Origin: Promethearchaeota archaeon
GTDB lineage: Archaea; Asgardarchaeota; Lokiarchaeia; Sigyniarchaeales; SOKP01
Reading direction: 5' to 3'
Length of the DNA: 23,926 nt
Assembly (NCBI GenBank): GCA_019058135.1
Contig: JAHLWE010000391.1
Span: forward strand, 1-23,926
Below, in pieces: positions 1-7,246 of the stretch. The translations under genes were made by a program, and so were the position numbers. The notes under the pieces are model-generated. The model was not told the origin of the DNA and did not search any database. It was given only the letters and a program-made list of their open reading frames with translations. Each line of letters begins with the position of its first letter. Position 1 is the first letter of the stretch.

Positions 1-2175
1 ATCTTCTCAATTGTTGCGCATATCGACCATGGGAAAACAACAACTACAGATTATCTTTTAGAAAGAGCGGGGCTTATGCGAGAAGAAGATGCAGGTCTAC
101 TCCTTGCGACCGACTCGGATGAAGAAGAACAAGAAAGGGGTATTACGATATTTACAAGCGTTGTATTACTTGCTTTTACTGATCCAAGAACCTCAGACGA
201 TGAGGAACCTTATATATTTATGATTAATGACACTCCTGGACATATTTCATTTACTGGTGAAGTATCACGTGCCTTAAGGGCTTCAGATGGTTGTATAATC
301 TTGGTAGATGCCTTGGAAGGAGTAATGACTCAAACTGAAACGAATATTAGATTAAGCGTTGGAGAAGAATTATGTAAGCCCGTTTTATTCATTAATAAAG
401 TTGACAGATTAATTAATGAATTAAAACTCAGTCCCAAGCAGGTTTATGAGAGAATAGATAAGATTCAAAATGAGGTTAATGAATTAATAAAAAAGATCGC
501 CCCGAAAGGAATTGATTGGAGAGTTTCATTTCCAAATAATAGTGTTGCAATTGGTTCCGCGAAGGATGGTTGGGGCTTCACCCTTGGAATTCTTAAGGAA
601 AACAATATTAAACCAACCTTTGTTTTTGAGAAATATAACGAAGGAGATATTGCATATTTGAGAAAAAATCTCAGATTAGATGATTCTCTATTAAGAATGG
701 TTGTAGATCATCTTCCAGATCCTTTAACAGCATCAAAATATCGAATTCCAAAAATCTGGTCTGAAGGTGATTTAGATTCAGAACTAGGCCAAGCATTATT
801 AAATTGTGATCCAAATGGGCCGTTATATGGAATGATAACGAAAATATTTATTGATCCTAAGTCTTTTCGTGCAACTTTAATAGGTAGAGTATTTTCTGGG
901 ACGCTAAATGCTTCAGATTCAATATATTTATTAGGCAAAAAAGAAAAAGTACGGATAAAACGTTTAGGTGTTATGGAAATAACCGATATTTTAGATACTG
1001 AAAAAATCCCCGCAGGTAATCTTTTCGCAATATATGGTTTTATTTGTCCTACTGGAGAAACTTTCATTGCAGCAAATATGGCACCAGGTAAGGGGGAATA
1101 TTTCCCATCATTTGAGCAAATTAAATATGCTTGTGAACCTGTAGTATCGCGAAGTATAAAACCAAAGGATCATCAAGATTTAGCAAAATTAGGAGAGGTT
1201 GTGCAAAAATGGTTAATGGCTGATACTACTGCCGAATTTAGATTAGATGAAGAATCTGGCGAATATATATTATCTGGTATTGACCCTCTTCAGATAGATA
1301 TTTTAACAAAACGTATTAATAAACAAGTACCTATTGAAGTTGGAGATCCGATTATTGTATATCGTGAGAAAATCGAAAAGTCAACCTCCGACGTTCATAC
1401 AAAATCTGCAAATGTTCACAACAAATTTCTTATGCATATTGAATCTCTTGATGATACTTCCTTAGAACTAATCATGTCGGGGAGAATTGGAGAATATATG
1501 CCTGAGAAAGAGAGAGCAAAAATTCTTAGAGAAGAGGCTGGTTGGGATACAAAAGAAGCTAGAAGGATTGTAGATATATATAAAGGAAATGTTCTAATCA
1601 ATGGAACGATGGGATTGCAAAGATTTAACAGAGTTAAATCATATTTAGTTGCGGCGTTTCGCGATTGGACTCAAAGTTGCGTTTTAGCTAAAGAACCTGC
1701 TTTAGGTTTAAAAATAATTTTTACTGATATGGTTATTCACGAGGATCCAAGGCATACTCAATATAATCAAATAGCTGGGATGGTTTTTTCAGGTTTTTCC
1801 TTAGCATTTCTAAAAGGTAATCCACAAATGTATGAACCTATTCAGAGGGTCGATATTAAAACTCCCGCAGGGACGGAATCGGGTATCATTTCGATTTTAA
1901 ACCAACATCGAGGAAAAGTTGTGAATGTTAGTTCTGATGCCGATTATGTGACTGTTCATGGCGAAATTCCTGCTTCGGAAACTCTAGGAATTGATGACGA
2001 TTTTAGAGGTGCTACACAAGGTCGTGCCTTTTTTGGTTATGAATTTAAAGCGTTTGAAAGAGTTCCGACTAAAATGCAAGAGGATCTAATCATGGATATT
2101 AGAAAAAGAAAAGGGATGAAATTGGAATTACCAAATCCGAGGCCATGGGAACGTTTTATCTACAAACGAACTTAA
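1..2175 (+). CDS. Archaeal elongation factor 2 paralogue, 5' partial
   Basis: This is a translational GTPase that would promote ribosomal translocation. The frame is open from base 1, so the N terminus lies outside the window; 724 codons remain, close to full aEF-2 length with about 20 residues missing. Visible motifs are P-loop AHIDHGKT (codons 6-13), switch I RGITI (bases 136-150), DTPGH (229-243), NKVD (394-405) and SAK near base 557. Domain II begins near codon 274, domain III near 377 and domain V near 611; the C terminus ends in FIYKRT. Two departures from canonical EF-2 stand out. DTPGH is followed by ISF instead of VDF. The domain IV tip reads IHEDPRHTQYNQ where canonical factors have a form like LHADAIHRGGGQ, so the diphthamide-position histidine (1753-1755) stays but its surround is rewritten. 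Asgard archaea are known to carry EF-2 paralogues with altered diphthamide motifs, and this looks like one. T-rich runs follow the stop codon. Confidence 0.95.
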   Translation: MFSIVAHIDHGKTTTTDYLLERAGLMREEDAGLLLATDSDEEEQERGITIFTSVVLLAFTDPRTSDDEEPYIFMINDTPGHISFTGEVSRALRASDGCIILVDALEGVMTQTETNIRLSVGEELCKPVLFINKVDRLINELKLSPKQVYERIDKIQNEVNELIKKIAPKGIDWRVSFPNNSVAIGSAKDGWGFTLGILKENNIKPTFVFEKYNEGDIAYLRKNLRLDDSLLRMVVDHLPDPLTASKYRIPKIWSEGDLDSELGQALLNCDPNGPLYGMITKIFIDPKSFRATLIGRVFSGTLNASDSIYLLGKKEKVRIKRLGVMEITDILDTEKIPAGNLFAIYGFICPTGETFIAANMAPGKGEYFPSFEQIKYACEPVVSRSIKPKDHQDLAKLGEVVQKWLMADTTAEFRLDEESGEYILSGIDPLQIDILTKRINKQVPIEVGDPIIVYREKIEKSTSDVHTKSANVHNKFLMHIESLDDTSLELIMSGRIGEYMPEKERAKILREEAGWDTKEARRIVDIYKGNVLINGTMGLQRFNRVKSYLVAAFRDWTQSCVLAKEPALGLKIIFTDMVIHEDPRHTQYNQIAGMVFSGFSLAFLKGNPQMYEPIQRVDIKTPAGTESGIISILNQHRGKVVNVSSDADYVTVHGEIPASETLGIDDDFRGATQGRAFFGYEFKAFERVPTKMQEDLIMDIRKRKGMKLELPNPRPWERFIYKRT

Positions 2176-2394
2176 TTTTTTTATGATTTTTTAATTTATC
2201 ATATTTCAAAATTACAGTAATTTATCAAAATTTGACCGATTAATATAAATTATTCCTATTGATTACTTATTTATAAGGATTTTACTATTTTTCATTCTCA
2301 ATAAGGAAAATTTCAATAGGAAAATAAATTTAAAATTATATTATTCAAAATATAGATTAATTCTCTATTAAATAAAAATAAAAGTAATAAAGAT

Positions 2395-3291
2395 ATGCGA
2401 GATGGCGAACGAGAAGAGGAAATTGATGAGAAAATTGACAAATCTGAAAATGAGGAAGATCAAAATATAGATCTTGAAACTTATATGAAAGAAATGGATA
2501 TGCTTTCTGAGGATTTTTCAGATTTAAGTGATTTCGATATTGAAGAATTGCAGGATATTAAAGAAGCCATTGAAGAAGTTAGGAGAGGAAAATTAGAAGG
2601 AGAAATCTCAGAAGATCAAACAGAGGAAGCAGCAGTCTCTGAGGAAATATCCATCGAAGATTCAGAGTTAATGGCATATTTAGATGAAAGAGAACAATTA
2701 TCCCAAGACTTTACATATATTCAAGAACTTGATTTAGATGAATTACGAGACATGAAAGAGGCAATAACAACGATAAAAAGTGAGACTAAAGAGATAGAAT
2801 CTATAGAGAAACCAGAACATCCTATTTCAGAAGGATTAGAACAAAAAATACGATTAGAATTAGAAAAAAGGAAAGAAATTCAAAAAAAGAAGGAAGTAAC
2901 AGTTGAGGATTTTCAAAACTATATTAAAGATAAACGTGAAAAAATTTGGTATCATTCTTTATATCATCTTGTGTTCGGGACGGAAGATCACAGCGCCTTA
3001 AAAGAAGAATTGTATGATATCTTAAAGGAAACTACAAGCAAAAGCCCATTTGATGATATACCCCAACAACAATTTTATTTTGGGTTAGGTTATCTCCTTA
3101 GATTAAAATTATATGATAAAGATATTATAAGATATAAAGGAGGGAAATTCAAAATAAATGTTAATGTAGATACTTTAAAGAGAAGTTTAGAAGAAAATGG
3201 AGAACCTATAAGCCGACGCCCAATTATACCAAAAGATGAACAAGATAAAATGATCTCAGATTTTTTAAAAGATGATTTTGAAGATATTTAA
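2395..3291 (+). CDS. Acidic repeat protein of unknown function
   Basis: I do not recognise a family. The 298-residue protein is very rich in Glu, Asp and Lys and has no membrane segment or signal peptide. Residues 27-62 and 92-127 form an internal repeat: both have a leucine/tyrosine start, an LS-(E/Q)-DF core and an acidic stretch ending (I/M)KEAI. A charged coiled-coil-like linker follows (about 145-170). A more globular C-terminal part (about 172-262) contains aromatic stretches such as KIWYHSLYHLVFG and QQQFYFGLGYLLRL and could be a small winged-helix-like domain, though this is not certain. It lies 48 bases upstream of the EngB-like GTPase on the same strand, so co-transcription is plausible. 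The ATG at 2395 is the first start in the frame and has no clear Shine-Dalgarno. Confidence 0.8.
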   Translation: MRDGEREEEIDEKIDKSENEEDQNIDLETYMKEMDMLSEDFSDLSDFDIEELQDIKEAIEEVRRGKLEGEISEDQTEEAAVSEEISIEDSELMAYLDEREQLSQDFTYIQELDLDELRDMKEAITTIKSETKEIESIEKPEHPISEGLEQKIRLELEKRKEIQKKKEVTVEDFQNYIKDKREKIWYHSLYHLVFGTEDHSALKEELYDILKETTSKSPFDDIPQQQFYFGLGYLLRLKLYDKDIIRYKGGKFKINVNVDTLKRSLEENGEPISRRPIIPKDEQDKMISDFLKDDFEDI

Positions 3292-3339
3292 TTAAAAATC
3301 TAATTAATAAAACAAACACTTTTTATGTGAAAATAATTT

Positions 3340-3990
3340 ATGACTTCTGAGGAGCAATTAAAGCCTGTTTTGATAATTATTGGAAATTCTAATGTTGGGA
3401 AGACTAGTCTTACACGTTATTTAGTTAGTAATCCCAAAAAATTTAAGGGGAAAACTGGAAAAATCCCTGGCACTACTTTATTATTAAAAAAAATTCAAGA
3501 CCCTTTGATGCCCTTTGACATTTTGGATTTACCAGGTTTCGGGTTTATGAAGAGAACGAGTAGAAGAAGAACAGAACATATAAAGAAAATGATTATAATC
3601 CATATAGAAAAACATTTTAAAGAATTCTTTTTAGGAATAGTTGTAGTAAATGCCCTCAGGATTAGGGATGAGTTGGAAAAGTGGTTTTATAAAAGTGAGG
3701 AGACCATACCACTTACATTTGAATTCATTAATTTATTCAAAGAATTCAATACACCAGTATTAGTTGTATTAAATAAAATTGATAAATTAAATTTAATTGA
3801 TAGAAAAAAAATAGAAACATTCTTTTTTGATAGTGCTACAAAATTTGGTCTAAAATTAGTAAAATTTAATGAGTTTAAAGGTTTTGATGGTAGTGTTTTT
3901 CCAGTTCTTATGACTTCTGCTCTTAAAAAAATTGGCATTAAAGAATTGAAAGAAATAGTTGAGTCTCAGTTTAAAAAAATTACTCCATAA
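3340..3990 (+). CDS. engB: EngB-family GTP-binding protein (archaeal type)
   Basis: This is a small TRAFAC GTPase. Bacterial EngB/YsxC acts in large-subunit ribosome assembly; the archaeal members are less studied. All G motifs are visible: G1 GNSNVGKT (residues 15-22), G2 PGTT (43-46), G3 DLPGFGF (63-69), G4 NKID (145-148) and G5 TSA (192-194). The GFGFM segment after G3, the later (D/E)xxEKW and the I(P)xxxEFxxF pattern before G4 are features I associate with archaeal EngB. Its 216 residues match the family size. It sits 48 bases after the acidic repeat gene and converges on the TYW1 gene; a hairpin-forming inverted repeat and T tract lie just beyond its stop codon. All GTP-binding residues are present, so it should be active. 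Confidence 0.88.
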   Translation: MTSEEQLKPVLIIIGNSNVGKTSLTRYLVSNPKKFKGKTGKIPGTTLLLKKIQDPLMPFDILDLPGFGFMKRTSRRRTEHIKKMIIIHIEKHFKEFFLGIVVVNALRIRDELEKWFYKSEETIPLTFEFINLFKEFNTPVLVVLNKIDKLNLIDRKKIETFFFDSATKFGLKLVKFNEFKGFDGSVFPVLMTSALKKIGIKELKEIVESQFKKITP

Positions 3991-4029
3991 TAGTCGTGAT
4001 AATAAGTCTTTTGTTTGAAAAAATCATTT

Positions 4030-4118
4030 AATTAGAAATAAGTAAAATTTTATTTATTTGATCAACCAATTGATCACAAGTAAAAGTAAATTAATTACTT
4101 ATTTCTAATTTTTTTTTA
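4030..4118. terminator. Inverted repeat with T tract between convergent genes
   Basis: Bases 4030-4045 (AATTAGAAATAAGTAA) and 4095-4110 (TTACTTATTTCTAATT) are exact reverse complements of 16 nt. They are separated by 49 nt that hold a smaller pair of TGATCA palindromes near 4059-4076, and a T run (4109-4117) follows. The right arm overlaps the last codons of the TYW1 gene. Read on the + strand this resembles a hairpin plus T-run terminator for engB. The stem is AT-rich, so its stability is uncertain. Confidence 0.5.
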
Positions 4119-5371
4119 TCCCAATTAACTCCAAGAAGTATATCTCGACTTCTCTCGTTCTTATATAGAGTAGGGAAATTTCCTAAATTACTTATTTTTT
4201 CTGCGAATTCTTTTATATCTTCAAATTCTGGGAAAAAGAAATCTAAATCTTCAGAAGATTTTAGGCGTTCTTTAATTAATAATGCTTTAGCTTGAAGTGT
4301 AAATCCTTTAATATCTAAGAAGTTAGGTTTTGCCCGTTTTATTATATCTAAATATTCTTTAATAAATATTTCCTTTAGATTTAAATTTTTAACTGCAGTT
4401 ATTCGGACAACTGTTCTACATGATAATGAGCCTAATAAATCCATAGTCTTCATTAATTTTTCCCAGCTATTTTTAAGCATAGGTCTGCAAATTTTTTTAT
4501 AAGTTTTTTCATTAGAGGCTGATAGAGAAATATATAATTGAGAAGGAAAATGCTCCATTGATTCGATTCTCTCAGGGAATGTGCCATTTGAAACAATAAA
4601 AGTCGTCATTTTTCGCTTTTTAAATTCTGCCACAAAATCAGAGAGTAAAGGATATAAAAAAGGTTCCCCATCAAGTGATATTGCCGCATGTTTTGGTTTC
4701 ATTGATTCTTCATGAACCTTTTCAATTTCTCTTAAAGTCGTGATATTTTTATTTACTAAAGGTTCAATATCCACGTCAGACTTTATTTGTCTTTTGATGC
4801 TTTTCTTTATACAATAATGGTTAATATCACCCTCAATATAATCCATAAACCCCATATTTTTTAGAAATACTATAGCCCGATCTATTTTGGTTTTACTGGC
4901 ATCTATTATTCTTGATATTGATTGAATTGATTCAGATTTATTATTTTTCAATATATATTTCAGAATTTTAATTATGATATGATAATTATCAATGTATCTC
5001 TTTAATGGTAAATGATTTTGAATAAGATTTTTTTGATGTCGAATCATTTCATTAACCAATTCCTTGGGTTCGTCTGGTACAACATTAAAGGTAGCACCCA
5101 ATGAACTCTGAAGATCTCGCCAACAAAATACACATTGATGATTACAAAAAGGAACAGATGGCGTATTTTGCAGACATAAATTACTTTTTACACTAAAAAT
5201 ACCTTTATAACAATTTTGATTATCTCTTCCGGTCATTAACCGCTGTTCTAACCAGTGACATGGTTTTATCGCCGAATGTTTATTTTTCCCAACAATACGA
5301 TAATTAGATTTTAGGTAATCTTGTATAAATTGCTCCGTTATTTCATTTTTCCACTTTTTTTCTGTGCTCAT
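4091..5371 (-). CDS. taw1: 4-demethylwyosine synthase, TYW1-type radical SAM enzyme with an insertion
   Basis: TYW1 condenses N1-methylguanosine-37 of tRNA-Phe with pyruvate to make the tricyclic wyosine core. The radical SAM motif is C76-N-H-Q-C80-V-F-C83 followed by WR. Upstream cysteines C38, C54 and C66 match the spacing of the second iron-sulfur cluster of archaeal TYW1. Downstream family blocks are KPKHAAISLDGEP (226-238), the TTFIVSNGT strand (256-264), LYISLSASNEKTY and ICRPM (294-298), VVRITAVK (321-328) and the DIKGF block (353-357). Odd feature: about residues 122-205, between the WR region and KPKHAAISL, hold an insertion of roughly 80 residues. Its centre (147-190) reads like a winged helix, with SISRIIDASKTKIDRAI as candidate helix-turn-helix. 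Archaeal TYW1 is normally about 310-345 residues; this is 426. The C-terminal tail is also slightly extended. It is transcribed convergently with engB and divergently from the phosphorylase gene. ATG 5371 is used; no clear Shine-Dalgarno is present. Confidence 0.9.
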   Translation of the reverse strand: MSTEKKWKNEITEQFIQDYLKSNYRIVGKNKHSAIKPCHWLEQRLMTGRDNQNCYKGIFSVKSNLCLQNTPSVPFCNHQCVFCWRDLQSSLGATFNVVPDEPKELVNEMIRHQKNLIQNHLPLKRYIDNYHIIIKILKYILKNNKSESIQSISRIIDASKTKIDRAIVFLKNMGFMDYIEGDINHYCIKKSIKRQIKSDVDIEPLVNKNITTLREIEKVHEESMKPKHAAISLDGEPFLYPLLSDFVAEFKKRKMTTFIVSNGTFPERIESMEHFPSQLYISLSASNEKTYKKICRPMLKNSWEKLMKTMDLLGSLSCRTVVRITAVKNLNLKEIFIKEYLDIIKRAKPNFLDIKGFTLQAKALLIKERLKSSEDLDFFFPEFEDIKEFAEKISNLGNFPTLYKNERSRDILLGVNWDKKKLEISN

Positions 5372-5381
5372 CTAATTTAAT

Positions 5382-5416
5382 TTAAGTATTTTAATTAATA
5401 TAAATTAAGTATTTTA
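5382..5416. repeat. Direct repeat in divergent intergenic region
   Basis: The 12-mer TTAAGTATTTTA occurs at 5382-5393 and again at 5405-5416, 23 bases apart, between the divergent TYW1 and phosphorylase genes. TATA-like AATATAAATTA lies between the copies. It could be a shared operator or just AT-rich redundancy; the sequence alone does not decide. Confidence 0.35.
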
Positions 5417-5473
5417 GAGAAAAAATGAATATTTATTACTAGCCTTAAAATTAAAATCTAATCAAATGTGAAT

Positions 5474-6352
5474 ATGATGGTTGAAAAAATCAAATCCAGC
5501 TTACTTAATTTGGGATTGAAATTCATCTCTATTGAAGAGAAATTATTCCGAATGTTTATAGAGACTTCACCAACTAAGGTTAATGAGATTGTTATTTTAC
5601 CCGCAGTAAAGCTTGTAATGGAAAAAGTCGTTAAAAGATTAAAAAATAAAATAAGACATGGAAATGTCTATAATGGTAAATTAGGTAATGTAGAAGTCAG
5701 TGTAATTCAGAGTTTAATTGGCACACCCTATATTGCTGAAAAATTGGAGTGTTTAAAATTTACAAAATGTAAGGTGATTATCCGAACCGATTTTTGTGGT
5801 GGATTAAATATTCCTGGTAGATCAATTGAGCCAGGAAAAATAATAATTCCTGAGAGTGCGTTCTGCGGAGATGGTGTGTCCCCCTATTATATTCTGAAAT
5901 ATTATGAAGAACTTAAGAATTTAGAATTTATAAAAAATCCTATTGAAGGAATAAGTAAAATTAAAGCAGGAAACGAGAGGATATATAAAATATCTCCATC
6001 AAATGAGCTGAATGAAATTTTATTAAATACTGCTGAAAGTTTATATTCAAATAAGATATTAACCGGACCAATTTGGACTACTGGTGCTTTATTTTTGGAG
6101 ACGGATGACATTGCAAAATCTTGGATAAAAGAAGGGATTATTGGAGTCGATATGGAAAGCTCTTTATTGTTTTTGTTAGGTCAATTATTTAATATTAAAA
6201 CGGCTTCTGTAATTTCTGTCTCAGATGTAGTAGGACATGAAAAATATGATATATTTAAATCAAATTATATACATCCAGAAGCATTCACTGGAATCGATAG
6301 GATTATTGAGATTGTAATTAATTCATTAAAAAAAATCAAAAGCATTCTTTAA
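5474..6352 (+). CDS. Nucleoside phosphorylase-like protein (PNP/UDP family)
   Basis: The protein resembles purine/uridine phosphorylases, which cleave nucleosides with phosphate into base and ribose-1-phosphate. In numbering from the alternative GTG start at 5468, visible blocks are the VSVIQSLIGTP strand (77-87), the phosphate-binding-like IIRTDFCGGL (104-113; families usually show iRxGTcGgL), GKIIIPESAFCGDG (123-136), GVDMESS (226-232), whose Met-Glu pair normally contacts ribose, and SVSDVVG (250-256), whose Asp is where purine phosphorylases hold the base. A family Gly-Thr is replaced by Thr-Asp in the phosphate loop, so the substrate is uncertain. About 292 residues is a little long because of an N-terminal extension of around 60 residues. 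The start is ambiguous between GTG 5468 and ATGs at 5474 and 5477; I chose the first ATG. It is flanked by opposite-strand genes, so it is likely monocistronic. Confidence 0.8.
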   Translation: MMVEKIKSSLLNLGLKFISIEEKLFRMFIETSPTKVNEIVILPAVKLVMEKVVKRLKNKIRHGNVYNGKLGNVEVSVIQSLIGTPYIAEKLECLKFTKCKVIIRTDFCGGLNIPGRSIEPGKIIIPESAFCGDGVSPYYILKYYEELKNLEFIKNPIEGISKIKAGNERIYKISPSNELNEILLNTAESLYSNKILTGPIWTTGALFLETDDIAKSWIKEGIIGVDMESSLLFLLGQLFNIKTASVISVSDVVGHEKYDIFKSNYIHPEAFTGIDRIIEIVINSLKKIKSIL

Positions 6353-6377
6353 ATTTAACTAAAATTTTAAAAAAAAT

Positions 6378-7220
6378 TTAAGCTTCAATAAATTTTGGCT
6401 CTTGAAAATTTTGATTATATTGTTTTAAAAGATTTAAATTTACATTATATATATTTTTCCCCTTCTCTTCCACCGACTTGAGGAGTTCGAAATTTAACAA
6501 GCGTTTAATATGATATTGAATTGTCCCATGGAAAACTTCTAAATCATTAGCAATTGCAGTAATTTTTTTAGAAGGTTCTTGGATAAAGGCTTTCAGAATC
6601 GCAGGTATTAAATTATTTTGAAATAATATTACTAAAACTTCGTATTCTTCAGGAAAGTCCTTTAGAAAGAAATATAACGTTTTTCCAAATTTTTTTGATC
6701 TTACAATTTCAAATTTTTCAAGAACAATCAAATATTTTATAAAAGGATTTCTTGTAATTTTGAGTTCTGATTCTATCTTTTTACTTCTACCATGAATACC
6801 TGGATTAGATTTTATAAATTTAATAATTTTTTGATATTTTGGATTATTCAAAATCTCTTCTTTTGTTCTTCTCTCATTAGTCACAATATATTTTTTCTGT
6901 TCTAATGACCGAATCGCTAAAAATAATTCTTCCTTACTATAGCCCCTTGAATATGATAATTTTGCAATACAATCTGCATATAGCTTTTCTACCAATGGAG
7001 GTAAAGTCTCAACTCTATCAACAGAGATTTTTGAATCAAATTTTTTTAATTTCAATGTTTTTTTGGCAATCTTTAGAACATCCTTCTCAATTTGAGATAA
7101 TTCTTCAAAATCAGAAATTTTTTCAATAATATCAACTTTTTCTTTAATTATTTGAACTCTATTAATTGATTTTTCTTCTATTTCTGATTTTTCTTTATCT
7201 CTTCTTTCTTGTAACGACAT
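6378..7220 (-). CDS. Multi winged-helix DNA-binding protein, putative transcription regulator
   Basis: The protein has about 280 residues and looks cytoplasmic. A charged helical N terminus (1-60) is followed by three winged-helix-like segments. The first (about 70-118) has YSKEELFLAIRSLEQKKYI. The second (about 126-188) begins at IIKFIKSNPGIHGR and ends at a KTLYFFL wing strand. The third (about 201-266) is the clearest: AIANDLEVFHGTIQYHIKRL as helix-turn-helix and KNIYNV as wing, the ArsR/MarR-like pattern common in archaea. The target is unknown. It is the last gene after the 578-residue membrane protein on the same strand, with a gap of 26 bases. The longer start at ATG 7232 is possible, but GGTGG at 7226-7230 stands five bases before ATG 7220, which favours the shorter form. 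Confidence 0.8.
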   Translation of the reverse strand: MSLQERRDKEKSEIEEKSINRVQIIKEKVDIIEKISDFEELSQIEKDVLKIAKKTLKLKKFDSKISVDRVETLPPLVEKLYADCIAKLSYSRGYSKEELFLAIRSLEQKKYIVTNERRTKEEILNNPKYQKIIKFIKSNPGIHGRSKKIESELKITRNPFIKYLIVLEKFEIVRSKKFGKTLYFFLKDFPEEYEVLVILFQNNLIPAILKAFIQEPSKKITAIANDLEVFHGTIQYHIKRLLNFELLKSVEEKGKNIYNVNLNLLKQYNQNFQEPKFIEA

Positions 7221-7225
7221 TTTTT

Positions 7226-7230
7226 CCACC
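7226..7230 (-). promoter_or_regulatory. Ribosome binding site deciding the winged-helix gene start
   Basis: GGTGG on the minus strand is followed by five A residues and then ATG 7220. The upstream in-frame ATG at 7232 lacks such a site, so the downstream ATG is preferred. Confidence 0.5.
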
Positions 7231-7246
7231 ATATTCTTATGAAAAT

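Noticed and set aside
2253..2322. 10-bp inverted repeat TTCCTATTGA / TCAATAGGAA downstream of EF-2
   Set aside because: The arms are exact, but the 50-base AT-rich loop and short stem make chance likely; no T run follows directly.
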